The notes under the pieces: generated by a model
Seen by the model: only the letters and a program-made list of their open reading frames with translations
The model's database searches: none
What the model was told of the DNA's origin: nothing
Part shown: positions 1-9,638 of the stretch, in pieces
Layout: each line of letters opens with the position of its first letter
How positions within the stretch are numbered: position 1 is the first letter of the stretch
Source of the DNA: Streptomyces echinatus
GTDB taxonomy: Bacteria > Actinomycetota > Actinomycetes > Streptomycetales > Streptomycetaceae
Length of the DNA: 64,000 bases
Direction of reading: 5' to 3'
NCBI RefSeq assembly: GCF_014203595.1
Contig: NZ_JACHJK010000004.1
Span: 372,001 to 436,000 of the forward strand
Made by a program: the position numbers and the translations under genes

Positions 1-547
1 GCTCCACGGCCGCGCGGGCGTGTCGCGCGGCGGCCGGGTCGGTGTGGACGCCGGCCGTGACGATGGCTCCCTCCGCGAGGAGGTGCACCGCTTCGGCCAC
101 CGGTGCGCCGGTGGCGCGCACCCACGCCGTGAGCTGGTCGTGGAAGGCCCGCTTGTGGGACCGGACCTCGGCCAGGACCGGCTCGGACGACGAGCCGAGT
201 TCGCCGTGGGCGTTGATCCAGGCACAGCCGCGGAAGCCGGGCTCGGCGAACCAGGCGGCGAGCCAGTCGAAGACGGCGAGGACCCGCTCGCGGGGGTCGG
301 CAACGCTCTCCACGTACGCGGTCAGGCTCGCGCGCCAGCGCCGGTCGCGCCGCCGGAGCACGGCGACCACGAGGTCCTCCTTGGTCGCGAAGAGCCGGTA
401 GATCCGCTTCAGGGGCAGTCCGGAGGCTTCCCTGACCCGGTCCATGCCGACGGCCTGGATGCCGTGCGCGTAGAACAGCCTCTCCGCCGTGTCCAGGAGC
501 GCTTCGCGGTCCAGCCGGGTCTGTGCCTCGGTGATGGGGGCGGGCAT
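1..547 (-). CDS. TetR/AcrR-family regulator, C-terminus off the window
   Basis: Transcriptional repressor of the TetR family, cut by the left edge. The ATG at 547 begins MPAPITEAQTRL. A canonical N-terminal helix-turn-helix follows (residues about 10-58: LFYAHGIQAVGMDRV, then LPLKRIYRLFATKEDL), and then the start of a ligand-binding domain. It is divergent from the DUF1348 gene at 631, and two copies of a GAGAACG-NN-CGTTCTC palindrome sit in the 83-bp gap. It therefore most likely represses both itself and that neighbour (inference). The ligand is unknown, and the remaining C-terminus cannot be judged here. Confidence 0.9.
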   Translation of the reverse strand, partial: MPAPITEAQTRLDREALLDTAERLFYAHGIQAVGMDRVREASGLPLKRIYRLFATKEDLVVAVLRRRDRRWRASLTAYVESVADPRERVLAVFDWLAAWFAEPGFRGCAWINAHGELGSSSEPVLAEVRSHKRAFHDQLTAWVRATGAPVAEAVHLLAEGAIVTAGVHTDPAAARHARAAVE

Positions 548-563
548 CGGGGCTCCTTGCGCT

Positions 564-614
564 GAGAACGGGCGTTCTCTATCTTAGTCGCATCGATGGA
601 GAACGCTCGTTCTC
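564..614. promoter_or_regulatory. Twin palindromic operators between divergent TetR and DUF1348 genes
   Basis: Two 16-bp inverted repeats of the form GAGAACG-NN-CGTTCTC lie at 564-579 and 599-614, both with perfect 7-bp arms and 35 bp apart centre to centre. They occupy the intergenic space between the divergent starts at 547 and 631. The second lies just upstream of the GGAGG ribosome site at 621. This arrangement is typical of TetR-family operators; binding by the adjacent regulator is inferred. Confidence 0.8.
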
Positions 615-630
615 GACCTAGGAGGTCGCC

Positions 631-1092
631 GTGCCCGAAGGCCGCCCGCCCTGCCCGCCGTTCACCTTGGAGACCGCCCGCCGGAAGGTGCAGGCGGCCG
701 AGGACGCCTGGAACACCCGCGACCCCCACCGGGTGGCTCTGGCCTACACGCCGGACTCCGTCTGGCGGAACCGGGACCGGTTCATCACCGGACGGGAGGA
801 GATCGTGGCCTTCCTGACCGAGAAATGGCAGCGCGAGCTGGACTACGCGCTGCGCAAGAGCCTCTGGGACTTCCACGGCGACCGCATCGCCGTCCGCTTC
901 CAGTACGAGTGCCACGACGCCGACGGCCGGTGGTGGCGCTCCTACGGCAACGAGCTGTGGGAGTTCGACGAGCACGGCCTGATGCGCCGCCGCGAGGCCA
1001 GCATCAACGACGTGCCCATCGACGAGGCCGACCGGCGCATCTTCGGTCCCCGGCCGGCCGGCCGGCACGGCACCGACATCCCGCTGCACTGA
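631..1092 (+). CDS. DUF1348 / NTF2-like (SnoaL-like fold) protein
   Basis: 153-residue protein of the nuclear transport factor 2-like fold, matching the DUF1348 family by its characteristic pattern: early [16 protein letters not shown], then [13 protein letters not shown] with the [13 protein letters not shown] segment, and a C-terminal [10 protein letters not shown]. The GTG start at 631 has an ideal GGAGG at 621-625. NTF2-like proteins form small alpha+beta cone dimers, some catalytic, but no biochemical role is established for this subgroup that I can assign. It is divergent from and probably controlled by the TetR protein next to it. Confidence 0.85.
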   Translation: MPEGRPPCPPFTLETARRKVQAAEDAWNTRDPHRVALAYTPDSVWRNRDRFITGREEIVAFLTEKWQRELDYALRKSLWDFHGDRIAVRFQYECHDADGRWWRSYGNELWEFDEHGLMRRREASINDVPIDEADRRIFGPRPAGRHGTDIPLH

Positions 1093-1108
1093 CACGCCGC
1101 CGCGCCGG

Positions 1109-2317
1109 TCAGTCCCCGGCCAGCACCTCCCGCAGCTGCTCCACCCCCCACTCCAGTTCCTCCTCGCCGATCACCAGCGGCGGGCCGATCCGGACGGTCG
1201 ACCCGTGGGTGTCCTTGACCAGGACCCCACGGTCCAGCAGCTTCTCGGAGACCTCCCGGCCGGTCCCGGCCGCCGGGGGGACGTCCACCCCGGCCCACAG
1301 CCCGCGCCCGCGCACCGCCGTCACCCGGCCCGCCCCGCGCAACTCGCCCAGCAGCCGGTGCAGCCGCTCGCCCAGCCGCGCCGCCCGCTCCTGGTACTCG
1401 CCGGTCCGCAGCATCGCGATCACCTCCAGCGCCACCGCGCAGGCCAGCGGGTTCCCGCCGAACGTCGACCCGTGCTCGCCCGGCCGGAACACCCCGAGCA
1501 CCTCCGCGCTCGACACCACCGCCGACACCGGCACGATCCCGCCGCCCAGCGCCTTGCCCAGCACGTACATGTCCGGCACCACGCCCTCGTGCTCGCACGC
1601 GAAGGTCCGCCCCGTCCGGCCGAGCCCCGACTGGATCTCGTCGGCGATGAAGAGGACGTTCCGCTCACGCGTCAGCTCCCGCACCCCCGCCAGATAGCCG
1701 GCCGGCGGCACGATCACCCCGGACTCGCCCTGGATCGGCTCCAGCAGCACGGCGACGGTGTTCTCGGTGAGCGCCGCCCGCATCGCGGTCAGATCGCCGT
1801 ACGGCACGATCTCGAACCCGGGCGTGTACGGCCCGAAGTCCGCCCGGGCCTCCGGATCCGTCGAGAAGCTGATCACCGTCGTCGTACGGCCGTGGAAGTT
1901 GCCGCCCGCCACCACGATCTTCGCCATCTCCCCGGGCACCCCCTTGACCCGGTAGCCCCACTTGCGGGCCGTCTTCACCGCGCCCTCCACCGCCTCCACG
2001 CCGGTGTTCGCGGGCAGCACCATCTCCATCCCGCACAGCTCGGCCAGCTCCGCGCAGAAGGCCGCGAACCGGTCGTGGTGGAAGGCGCGGGAGGTCAGCG
2101 TCACCCGGTCCAGCTGCCGCCGGGCCGCCTCGACCAGCCGCGGGTTGCCGTGCCCGAAGTTGAGCGCCGAGTAACCGGCCAGCAGATCCAGATACCGCCG
2201 CCCCGCCACGTCCGTCAGCCACGCCCCCTCACCGGAGGCGATCACCACCGGCAGCGGGTGGTAGGTGGGCGCGCAGTGCGCGTCGGCGGTGGCGATGAGG
2301 TCCTCTGCAGCGGTCAC
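1109..2317 (-). CDS. rocD: Ornithine--oxo-acid aminotransferase
   Basis: PLP-dependent class III aminotransferase, 402 residues from the GTG at 2317, converting ornithine and 2-oxoglutarate to glutamate semialdehyde and glutamate in arginine/ornithine catabolism. Visible features are the NTGVEAVEGAVKTARKW segment, the HGRTTT motif, EPIQGESGVIVP, the IADEIQSGLGRTG cofactor-aspartate region, the VLGKALGGG Schiff-base lysine and the C-terminal GSTFGGNPLAC. An upstream in-frame ATG at 2401 would add a poorly conserved 28-residue tail. The GTG at 2317 is preferred because GGGAG lies just before it and the length then fits the family. It ends 17 bp beyond the DUF1348 stop, convergent with it. Confidence 0.93.
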   Translation of the reverse strand: MTAAEDLIATADAHCAPTYHPLPVVIASGEGAWLTDVAGRRYLDLLAGYSALNFGHGNPRLVEAARRQLDRVTLTSRAFHHDRFAAFCAELAELCGMEMVLPANTGVEAVEGAVKTARKWGYRVKGVPGEMAKIVVAGGNFHGRTTTVISFSTDPEARADFGPYTPGFEIVPYGDLTAMRAALTENTVAVLLEPIQGESGVIVPPAGYLAGVRELTRERNVLFIADEIQSGLGRTGRTFACEHEGVVPDMYVLGKALGGGIVPVSAVVSSAEVLGVFRPGEHGSTFGGNPLACAVALEVIAMLRTGEYQERAARLGERLHRLLGELRGAGRVTAVRGRGLWAGVDVPPAAGTGREVSEKLLDRGVLVKDTHGSTVRIGPPLVIGEEELEWGVEQLREVLAGD

Positions 2318-2568
2318 GGCCTCTCCCGGAGACGACTCGGACTCGACGGTGCACCCCCTCCCATCCTCGCGCGCACGGGGGCCGCGGACCACGATCGACA
2401 TGCGGTCACCCGCCGCGTGTGCGCCGCGCGGCACCCCGGTAGGCTGGCGAACGGGCCGTGACTGGCGCGCTGGGATGGGACGGACCATCAGGGAGCGGCC
2501 CGAGCGGGAAAAGTGCCGTGCGCCTGGGCCGAACGTGAACGCTGTCAGCAGACCGTCCGGAGGTCCCC

Positions 2569-4017
2569 ATGCCAGAGCAGCCCCTGTCGACCGAATCCAC
2601 CGCCTTCCGTGCCGCGCTCGACGTGATCCGTACCGTCGAGCCCCGCGTCGCCGACGCCATCGGCCAGGAGGTCGCCGACCAGCGCGAGATGCTCAAGCTG
2701 ATCGCCTCCGAGAACTACGCCTCCCCGGCGACCCTGCTCGCCATGGGCAACTGGTTCAGCGACAAGTACGCCGAGGGCACCATCGGCCGCCGCTTCTACG
2801 CCGGCTGCCGCAACGTCGACACCGTCGAGGCCCTCGCCGCCGAGCACGCCCGCGAGCTCTTCGGCGCCCGGCACGCCTACGTCCAGCCGCACTCCGGCAT
2901 CGACGCCAACCTCGTCGCCTTCTGGGCCGTCCTCGCCGACCGCGTCGAGGCCCCCTTCCTGGAGAAGACCGGCGTCCGCCAGGTCAACGACCTGACCGAG
3001 GCCGACTGGGCCGAGCTGCGCCAGGCCTTCGGCAACCAGCGCATGCTCGGCATGTCCCTGGACGCCGGCGGCCACCTCACCCACGGCTTCCGTCCGAACA
3101 TCTCCGGCAAGATGTTCGACCAGCGCTCCTACGGCACCGACCCGGCCACCGGCCTCATCGACTACGACGCCCTGCGCGCCCAGGCCCGCGAGTTCAAGCC
3201 GCTGATCATCGTCGCCGGCTACTCCGCGTACCCCCGTCTGGTGAACTTCCGGACCATGCGCGAGATCGCCGACGAGGTCGGCGCCACCCTCATGGTCGAC
3301 ATGGCGCACTTCGCCGGCCTGGTCGCGGGCAAGGTCCTCACCGGCGACTTCGACCCGGTCCCGCACGCCCAGATCGTCACCACGACCACCCACAAGTCCC
3401 TGCGTGGCCCGCGCGGCGGCATGGTGCTGTGCGACGACTCCCTCAAGGACCAGGTGGACCGCGGCTGCCCGATGGTCCTCGGCGGCCCGCTCCCGCACGT
3501 CATGGCCGCCAAGGCCGTCGCCCTCGCCGAGGCCCGGCAGCCCGCCTTCCGGGACTACGCCCAGCGCATCGTCGACAACTCCCGCGCGCTCGCGGAGGGC
3601 CTCATGCGCCGGGGCGCGACGCTCGTCACCGGCGGCACGGACAACCACCTCAACCTGATCGACGTCGCCTCGTCCTACGGCCTCACCGGCCGCCAGGCCG
3701 AGACGGCCCTCCTCGACTCGGGCATCGTCACCAACCGCAACGCCATCCCGGCCGACCCGAACGGCGCCTGGTACACCTCCGGCATCCGCGTCGGCACCCC
3801 GGCCCTCACCACGCGCGGCCTGGGCACGGCCGAGATGGACGAGGTGGCGGGCCTGATCGACCGCGTCCTGACGACGGCCGAGCCGGGCACGACGAAGTCC
3901 GGCGCGCCGAGCAAGGCCTCCCACGTCCTGGACGAGAAGGTGGCACAGGAGATCGCCCAGCGGGCGACGGACCTGGTGGCGGGCTTCCCGCTGTACCCGG
4001 AGATCGACCTGGGCTGA
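2569..4017 (+). CDS. glyA: Serine hydroxymethyltransferase
   Basis: 482-residue PLP enzyme interconverting serine and glycine with tetrahydrofolate as the one-carbon carrier. The [10 protein letters not shown] signature is near residue 44, [12 protein letters not shown] follows, and the PLP lysine lies in [14 protein letters not shown]. At about 480 residues with an internal insertion (residues about 120-170), it belongs to the longer actinobacterial subtype rather than the 420-residue one, as in S. coelicolor SCO4837 from memory. The ATG at 2569 has GGAGG eight bases upstream. The 251-bp gap to rocD was inspected for a glycine riboswitch and none was seen. Confidence 0.96.
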   Translation: MPEQPLSTESTAFRAALDVIRTVEPRVADAIGQEVADQREMLKLIASENYASPATLLAMGNWFSDKYAEGTIGRRFYAGCRNVDTVEALAAEHARELFGARHAYVQPHSGIDANLVAFWAVLADRVEAPFLEKTGVRQVNDLTEADWAELRQAFGNQRMLGMSLDAGGHLTHGFRPNISGKMFDQRSYGTDPATGLIDYDALRAQAREFKPLIIVAGYSAYPRLVNFRTMREIADEVGATLMVDMAHFAGLVAGKVLTGDFDPVPHAQIVTTTTHKSLRGPRGGMVLCDDSLKDQVDRGCPMVLGGPLPHVMAAKAVALAEARQPAFRDYAQRIVDNSRALAEGLMRRGATLVTGGTDNHLNLIDVASSYGLTGRQAETALLDSGIVTNRNAIPADPNGAWYTSGIRVGTPALTTRGLGTAEMDEVAGLIDRVLTTAEPGTTKSGAPSKASHVLDEKVAQEIAQRATDLVAGFPLYPEIDLG

Positions 4018-4028
4018 ACCGCCCCGGG

Positions 4029-4085
4029 AGGGGCGCGGGGACCTGCGCGAGCCACCACGGACGGCCCGCGGTCCCCCGCGCCCCT
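4029..4085. terminator. Long GC hairpin of the common Streptomyces intergenic repeat type
   Basis: Twelve bases after the glyA stop, AGGGGCGCGGGGA (4029-4041) pairs with TCCCCCGCGCCCCT (4072-4085) with one bulged base, around a 30-base loop that includes CTGCGCGAGCCACC. The GGGGCGCGGGGAMCTGCGCGA core is a dispersed imperfect repeat seen in very many Streptomyces intergenic regions (recalled). It probably serves as a transcription terminator or transcript stabiliser for glyA. Confidence 0.7.
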
Positions 4086-4087
4086 GA

Positions 4088-5161
<1,074 letters not shown>

Positions 5162-5310
5162 GGCGTACGACCGCACGGGTCCGCGCGGGCAGAGCGCTGC
5201 ACATCACTTCCGCTGCGCCTGCCCACAGGACATCCGTGGCCGTACAGTCGATATCCGACGGCCGGGGCGAGACGGCCGACAAGACGACAGACGCGACGAC
5301 AGGAGACGAC

Positions 5311-5892
5311 GTGGGGACCGTAACGATCGGCGTGTCGATCGCGGTCCCGGAGCCTCACGGCAGCCTGCTCCAGGAGCGGCGCGCGGGCTTCGGCGACCCC
5401 GCGGCTCACGGTATCCCCACGCACGTCACGCTGTTGCCGCCGACCGAGGTCGACGCGGCCGGCCTGCCGGCGATCGAGGCGCACCTCACCGGGGTGGCCG
5501 CGGCCGGCCGTCCGTTCCCGATGCGGCTGTCCGGCACCGGCACCTTCCGGCCCCTGTCGCCGGTGGTCTACGTGCGGGTCGTCCAGGGCGCCGAGGAGTG
5601 CGCCCGGCTGCAGCTGCGGGTCCGGGACGCCTCCGGGCCGCTGGCGCGCGAGCTGCAGTTCCCGTACCACCCGCATGTCACCGTCGCGCACGGCATCGAC
5701 GACGCGGCGATGGACCGGGCCTTCGAGGAACTGGCGGACTACGACGCCGAGTGGCCCTGCACCGGCTTCGCGCTGTACGAGCAGGGCGCCGACGACGTGT
5801 GGCGCAAGCTGCGCGAGTACACCTTCGGGGGATCCGTCGTCCCGCCCCAGCCCGGCCACGCCGACCTGTACGCCCCGCGGGTCGCGCCCTAG
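5311..5892 (+). CDS. 2'-5' RNA ligase-family (2H phosphoesterase) protein
   Basis: 193-residue protein of the 2H phosphoesterase superfamily. The two defining His-x-Thr motifs are present: HVTLLPP near residue 38 and YHPHVTVAHG near residue 127, separated by the usual beta-rich core. The GTG at 5311 follows AGGAG at 5301-5305. Relatives act on 2',5' or cyclic phosphate ends of RNA or nucleotides; the substrate of this group is unknown. It stands 150 bp after trpS in the same orientation and may be co-transcribed with it. Confidence 0.85.
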   Translation: MGTVTIGVSIAVPEPHGSLLQERRAGFGDPAAHGIPTHVTLLPPTEVDAAGLPAIEAHLTGVAAAGRPFPMRLSGTGTFRPLSPVVYVRVVQGAEECARLQLRVRDASGPLARELQFPYHPHVTVAHGIDDAAMDRAFEELADYDAEWPCTGFALYEQGADDVWRKLREYTFGGSVVPPQPGHADLYAPRVAP

Positions 5893-6014
5893 AACCCAGG
5901 GCCGGCGACCCGCGCATGGCGCGGCGTCACACGAGGTCGGCGCACCCGGACGTACCGGTCGCCCTTGAAGAAGTACAGATCGCTGGTGCCGGGGACGCGG
6001 CAGGCGTCGTCGAC
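5889..6014 (-). pseudogene. Remnant of a hemopexin-repeat protein
   Basis: A 41-codon open stretch on the minus strand reads VDDACRVPGTSDLYFFKG and continues DRYVRVRR. LYFFKGDRYVR is the hallmark of a hemopexin-like blade (the usual pattern is YFFKGxxYxRY). It has no start codon, is closed by TGA upstream (6015-6017) and TAG downstream, and lies in the 145-bp gap between the 2H gene and the SDR gene. It looks like the last piece of a decayed hemopexin-repeat gene. Single-blade similarity in high-GC DNA could be chance. Confidence 0.45.
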
Positions 6015-6037
6015 TCACACGGACACGGGCATACGGC

Positions 6038-6802
6038 CTAGCCGAGCCGGCGGAACAGCCGTCGTGGTGTGTGCCGGAGTACCGCCGTCAGGAGGCGGAG
6101 CGCTCCCGGGACCCAGACCGTCTCCGAGCGGCGGCGCAGGCCCAGTTCGACGGCCGTGGCCACCGCCTCCGGCGTGGTCGCGAGCGGTGTCCGCGGCAGG
6201 CCCGCCGTCCCGCGCGTCCGGACGAACCCGGGGCGTACCACCATGACGTGCACCCCGGTGCCGTGCAGGGCGTCGCCGAGGCCCTGGGCGAACGCGTCCA
6301 GGCCGGCCTTGCTGGAGCCGAAGATGAAGTCGGCGCGTCGGACCCGCTCGGCGGCGGTGGAGGACAGCACGACCAGGGAGCCGTGGCCCTGGGACTGGAG
6401 CCCGCGGCCGGCGATCAGCCCCGCCGAGACGGCCCCCGTGTAGTTGGTCTGCACGACCCGCACCGCGCGGACCGGGTCGCGTTCGTCGTGCGCCTGGTCG
6501 CCGAGGATGCCGAAGGCGAACAGCACCATGTCGACGGGGCCCTCGGCGAACACCTTGCCGAGCACGGCCTCGTGGGACTCGGGGTCGAGCGCGTCGAACG
6601 CGACCGTGCGGGCGTCGGCGCCGAGCGCGCGCAGGCTCTCGGCGGCCTGCTCCAGGGCGGGGGAGGGGCGTCCCGCCAGCCACACCGTGCGGGCGCGGCG
6701 GGCGATCAGCCGGCGCGCGGTGGCCAGCGCGATCTCGGACGTGCCGCCGAGGACGAGCAGCGACCGGGGCAGGGCGGTGGGCGGTGGGGTGGCAACCTTC
6801 AT
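6038..6802 (-). CDS. SDR-family oxidoreductase, DprE2-like, with Phe at the catalytic Tyr position
   Basis: 254-residue short-chain dehydrogenase from the ATG at 6802. The N-terminal LVLGGTSEIALATARRL is the variant Rossmann motif of decaprenylphosphoryl-2-keto-ribose reductase (DprE2-like) proteins, and FAFGILGDQ is another subgroup mark. The active-site segment reads SSTAAERVRRADFIFGSSKAG. Where the family has YGSxK, this protein has FGSSK, so the catalytic tyrosine is replaced by phenylalanine while Ser and Lys are kept. The codon is TTC, read directly. Either activity is altered or a neighbouring residue substitutes. It is divergent from the YihY gene. Confidence 0.85.
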   Translation of the reverse strand: MKVATPPPTALPRSLLVLGGTSEIALATARRLIARRARTVWLAGRPSPALEQAAESLRALGADARTVAFDALDPESHEAVLGKVFAEGPVDMVLFAFGILGDQAHDERDPVRAVRVVQTNYTGAVSAGLIAGRGLQSQGHGSLVVLSSTAAERVRRADFIFGSSKAGLDAFAQGLGDALHGTGVHVMVVRPGFVRTRGTAGLPRTPLATTPEAVATAVELGLRRRSETVWVPGALRLLTAVLRHTPRRLFRRLG

Positions 6803-6887
6803 GACAGCTGACCGTATAGCCCGCATATGACCGTTTCGGCGAAGAAACGCGGTGTTGACGCTCCCGTGCAGCGGGCACAGTCCGATC

Positions 6888-7817
6888 ATGGACTGGCTGA
6901 AGAAGCTCCCCGGCATCGGGCCGGTCGTCACCCGGCTGACCGTCACGCACGCGTGGCGGTCCTACGAGCGGCTGGACCGGGTGAAGTGGACCCGGCTGGC
7001 CGCCGCCATGACGTTCGTCAGCTTCGTGGCGCTGTTCCCGCTGCTGACGGTGGCCGCCGCCGTCAGCGCCGCCACGCTCGGCGCCGACCGGCAGAAGACC
7101 GTCGAGCACAAGATCGCCGAGCAGTTCCCCGGCGTCGTCTCCGACCAGCTGGACCTCACGTCGCTCGTCGACAACGCCGGCACCGTCGGCGTCATCGCGG
7201 GCGCGGCCCTGCTGTTCACCGGCATCGGCTGGGTCGGCCAGGTCCGGGACTGCCTGCGCGCGGTGTGGGAGCTGCCGGACCGCGAGGAGAACCCGGTGCT
7301 CACCAAGGCCAAGGACACCGGCATCCTGCTCGGACTCGGCGGCGCCCTGCTGGTCACGCTCGCCACCTCCACCCTCGCCTCGGCCGCCGTCGGCTGGCTG
7401 TCCCGGCAGGCCGGCCTGGACGAACACGGCTGGGGCAGCGTGCTGCTCCGGATCGCCGCGTTCGCCGTCGCCGTGTTCGCCGACTTCCTGGTCCTGCTCT
7501 ACGTCCTGACCCTGCTGCCCGGCGTCGAGCCGTCGCGCCGCCGCCTGCTGGTGGCCGCGCTGCTCGGCGCGATCGGCTTCGAACTGCTGAAGCTGCTGCT
7601 CAGCGGCTACATCCAGGGCGTCGCCGCGAAGAGCGTGTACGGCGCGTTCGGCGTCCCCGTGGCCCTCCTGCTGTGGATCAACTTCACCGCGAAACTCGTG
7701 CTGTTCTGCGCCGCCTGGACGGCGACGGGGAGCAAGGAGGAGGAGGGCGTCGAGGAAACCGGTCTCAGGGACGCGCCCGGCGGCGCATCAGGTCCGGCAG
7801 TGGCCACCGGCGATTGA
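6888..7817 (+). CDS. YihY/virulence factor BrkB-family membrane protein
   Basis: 309-residue inner-membrane protein with about six transmembrane segments, including AAAMTFVSFVALFPLLTVAA, VIAGAALLFTGIGWVG and VALLLWINFTAKLVLFCAAW. The FVALFPLLT, VWE and KSVYGAFGVPVALLLW patterns are diagnostic of the BrkB/YihY family, once misannotated as ribonuclease BN. The function is unproven; transport or envelope roles have been suggested. Its 3' end overlaps the convergent carboxypeptidase gene by 53 bp, so mutual antisense transcription is expected unless termination is tight. Confidence 0.92.
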   Translation: MDWLKKLPGIGPVVTRLTVTHAWRSYERLDRVKWTRLAAAMTFVSFVALFPLLTVAAAVSAATLGADRQKTVEHKIAEQFPGVVSDQLDLTSLVDNAGTVGVIAGAALLFTGIGWVGQVRDCLRAVWELPDREENPVLTKAKDTGILLGLGGALLVTLATSTLASAAVGWLSRQAGLDEHGWGSVLLRIAAFAVAVFADFLVLLYVLTLLPGVEPSRRRLLVAALLGAIGFELLKLLLSGYIQGVAAKSVYGAFGVPVALLLWINFTAKLVLFCAAWTATGSKEEEGVEETGLRDAPGGASGPAVATGD

Positions 7818-9015
7818 CCAGGAACACCCCGCCCCCGAGCAGCACCAGCAGGCCGCCCGCGATGGCCAGGGCGGTCCCCATGCCGGTGGGCCCGGACCGC
7901 GCGGTGGCGCTCGCCGCGGGCTTCGCCCCCGCTCCGCCGGCCGCACCGGACGACGGCTGCGCGCCCTGCCCCGGGGACACGCCGGCGTCCGGCTGCCGGG
8001 TGGCCGGGGAGGCGCTCTTCGGCGGCACCAGCTCGCCCACCGGATTGACCTTCCCGGCCGCCTGGAAGCCCCAGTCCAGCAGCTTCGCGGTCTCCTTGTA
8101 GACCTCGTTGTGCTCGTCCTTCTCCGGGTTCATCACGGTGACCAGCAGCACCTTGCCGCCCCGCTCGGCGACCCCGGTGAAGGTGGCGCCCGCGTGGCTG
8201 GTGTTGCCGTTCTTCACCCCCGCGATGCCCCGGTAGACGGGCACGTCGCTGTCGCCGCTCAGCAGCCGGTTGGTGTTCCGGATCTCGGCGGCCCCGAACT
8301 TCGCGCTCACGGTCGAGCAGTAGTCGCGGAAGTCCTTCTTCTGCAGTCCGGAGCGGGCGAACAGCGACAGGTCGTACGCCGACGACAGCTGCCCCGGCGC
8401 GTCGTAACCGTCGGGCGAGACCACGTAGGTGTCCAGCGCCTGCAGTTCCTCGGCGTGGTCCTGCATGTCCTTGACGGTCTGCTGGACGCCGCCGTTCATC
8501 GACGACAGCACGTGCACGGCGTCGTTGCCCGAGCGCAGGAAGACCCCGAGCCACAGGTCGTGGACGGAGTAGGTGCCGCCCTCCTTCACCCCGACCACGC
8601 TGGAGCCGGCGCCCACCCCCTTGAGGTCGTCCGGCGTCACCTTGTACCGGGTGCCCTGGGAGAACCGGGGCAGCACGGTGTCCGCGAACAGCATCTTGAG
8701 CGTGCTCGCCGGAGGCAGCCGCCAGTGCGCGTTGTGCGCGGCGAGGACCTCGCCCGACTCGGCGTCGGAGACGATCCAGGAACGGGCGGTCAGGTCCTTG
8801 GGCAGGACCGGGACACCCGGCGCGAGATTGACCTGCGTGCCCGCCTGCCCCAGCCGGGCACCGCCGAGCGTCGACATCTGGGCCGGGGGCGTGGCCGTCG
8901 GACTCGTCGAGGGAGCCGGCGCGGCGAGCGCGGCGGGCGCGGTGGCGGACAGGGACAGCAGGGTGGCGGAGGTGACCAGCAGGCACCGCCGGCCGGGCTT
9001 CTTCGGTGCGGGCAC
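7765..9015 (-). CDS. D-alanyl-D-alanine carboxypeptidase (low-molecular-weight PBP)
   Basis: 416-residue serine peptidase that trims the terminal D-Ala of peptidoglycan stem peptides outside the cell. From the GTG at 9015 there is a signal sequence (LLVTSATLLSLSATAPAALAA), the SxxK nucleophile in PASTLKML, an SGN motif in LRSGNDAV, and KNG in GVKNGNTS where most relatives have KTG. A proline/alanine-rich linker leads to a C-terminal membrane anchor (LAIAGGLLVLLGGGVFLV) with a positively charged tail. It corresponds to the SCO4847 position of the conserved gene order, as I recall it. Confidence 0.92.
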   Translation of the reverse strand: MPAPKKPGRRCLLVTSATLLSLSATAPAALAAPAPSTSPTATPPAQMSTLGGARLGQAGTQVNLAPGVPVLPKDLTARSWIVSDAESGEVLAAHNAHWRLPPASTLKMLFADTVLPRFSQGTRYKVTPDDLKGVGAGSSVVGVKEGGTYSVHDLWLGVFLRSGNDAVHVLSSMNGGVQQTVKDMQDHAEELQALDTYVVSPDGYDAPGQLSSAYDLSLFARSGLQKKDFRDYCSTVSAKFGAAEIRNTNRLLSGDSDVPVYRGIAGVKNGNTSHAGATFTGVAERGGKVLLVTVMNPEKDEHNEVYKETAKLLDWGFQAAGKVNPVGELVPPKSASPATRQPDAGVSPGQGAQPSSGAAGGAGAKPAASATARSGPTGMGTALAIAGGLLVLLGGGVFLVNRRWPLPDLMRRRARP

Positions 9016-9187
9016 GGTCGAGAACGTACCGGCACCGGACCGGGAAGTCCCGCCACCGGCCCCACCCCCGGCGCGGAACCGGAACCGGGACGGCGATACT
9101 GGGATCACGCTGTGCCCGACCGGGGTCCACCCCCCGGCCCCCCGGGCGCCCGCGGGCGCCCGGTGATGTGCGGAAAGGTCCGTCCCT

Positions 9188-9427
9188 GTGAAACTCAGCC
9201 GCCCTGTCTCCTGGTTCCTGCTCGCCTTCGGGGTGTGGAGCTGGGTCATCTGGGTCACTTTCGTCAAGAATCTCGTCAAGGACGGCAGCGGGCTCGCCTT
9301 CGACGACGGCCACCCGACCGCGTACTTCTGGGTGCACCTGCTGCTGGCGGTCGTCTCCTTCGTATTGGGGACGGTCGTCGGGGTCATCGGGTTGCGCGGC
9401 GTGCGCGCACTGCGCCGGACGTCATAG
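9188..9427 (+). CDS. SCO4848-type small membrane protein
   Basis: 79-residue protein with two transmembrane segments (SWFLLAFGVWSWVIWVTFV and HLLLAVVSFVLGTVVGVIG) joined by a short acidic loop containing FDDGHPTAYFW. It belongs to the actinobacterial SCO4848 family of unknown function. The GTG start at 9188 has GGAAAGG upstream. Its position directly divergent from the carboxypeptidase gene is conserved in Streptomyces as I recall it, suggesting an envelope role. Confidence 0.8.
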   Translation: MKLSRPVSWFLLAFGVWSWVIWVTFVKNLVKDGSGLAFDDGHPTAYFWVHLLLAVVSFVLGTVVGVIGLRGVRALRRTS

Positions 9428-9638
9428 CGGGCCGGCCGGCCGCCGTCGGCGCGGCTGTGCGAAAGCTGTGAAACCCCGGCGGAATCAACGCCTCGGTAAG
9501 TTCTTCCACAACTGGTCAGAAAGCCCTTCCCCGGGGCGAAACCCGTGTGATTAGGTGAGCCGCGTCACTCAAGGGGGAGTGGCCGATTCGTGCTGGGCCA
9601 GGGGTAGGGGCCTTGACGGCCCTGGGGAGGGCACCACC

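Noticed and set aside
2402..2568. Possible glycine riboswitch before glyA
   Set aside because: The rocD-glyA gap was read for the conserved glycine aptamer cores and tandem arrangement and none was seen.
4029..4085. A novel structured RNA after glyA
   Set aside because: The sequence is the dispersed GGGGCGCGGGGAMCTGCGCGA-type repeat common between Streptomyces genes, best read as a terminator-like hairpin.
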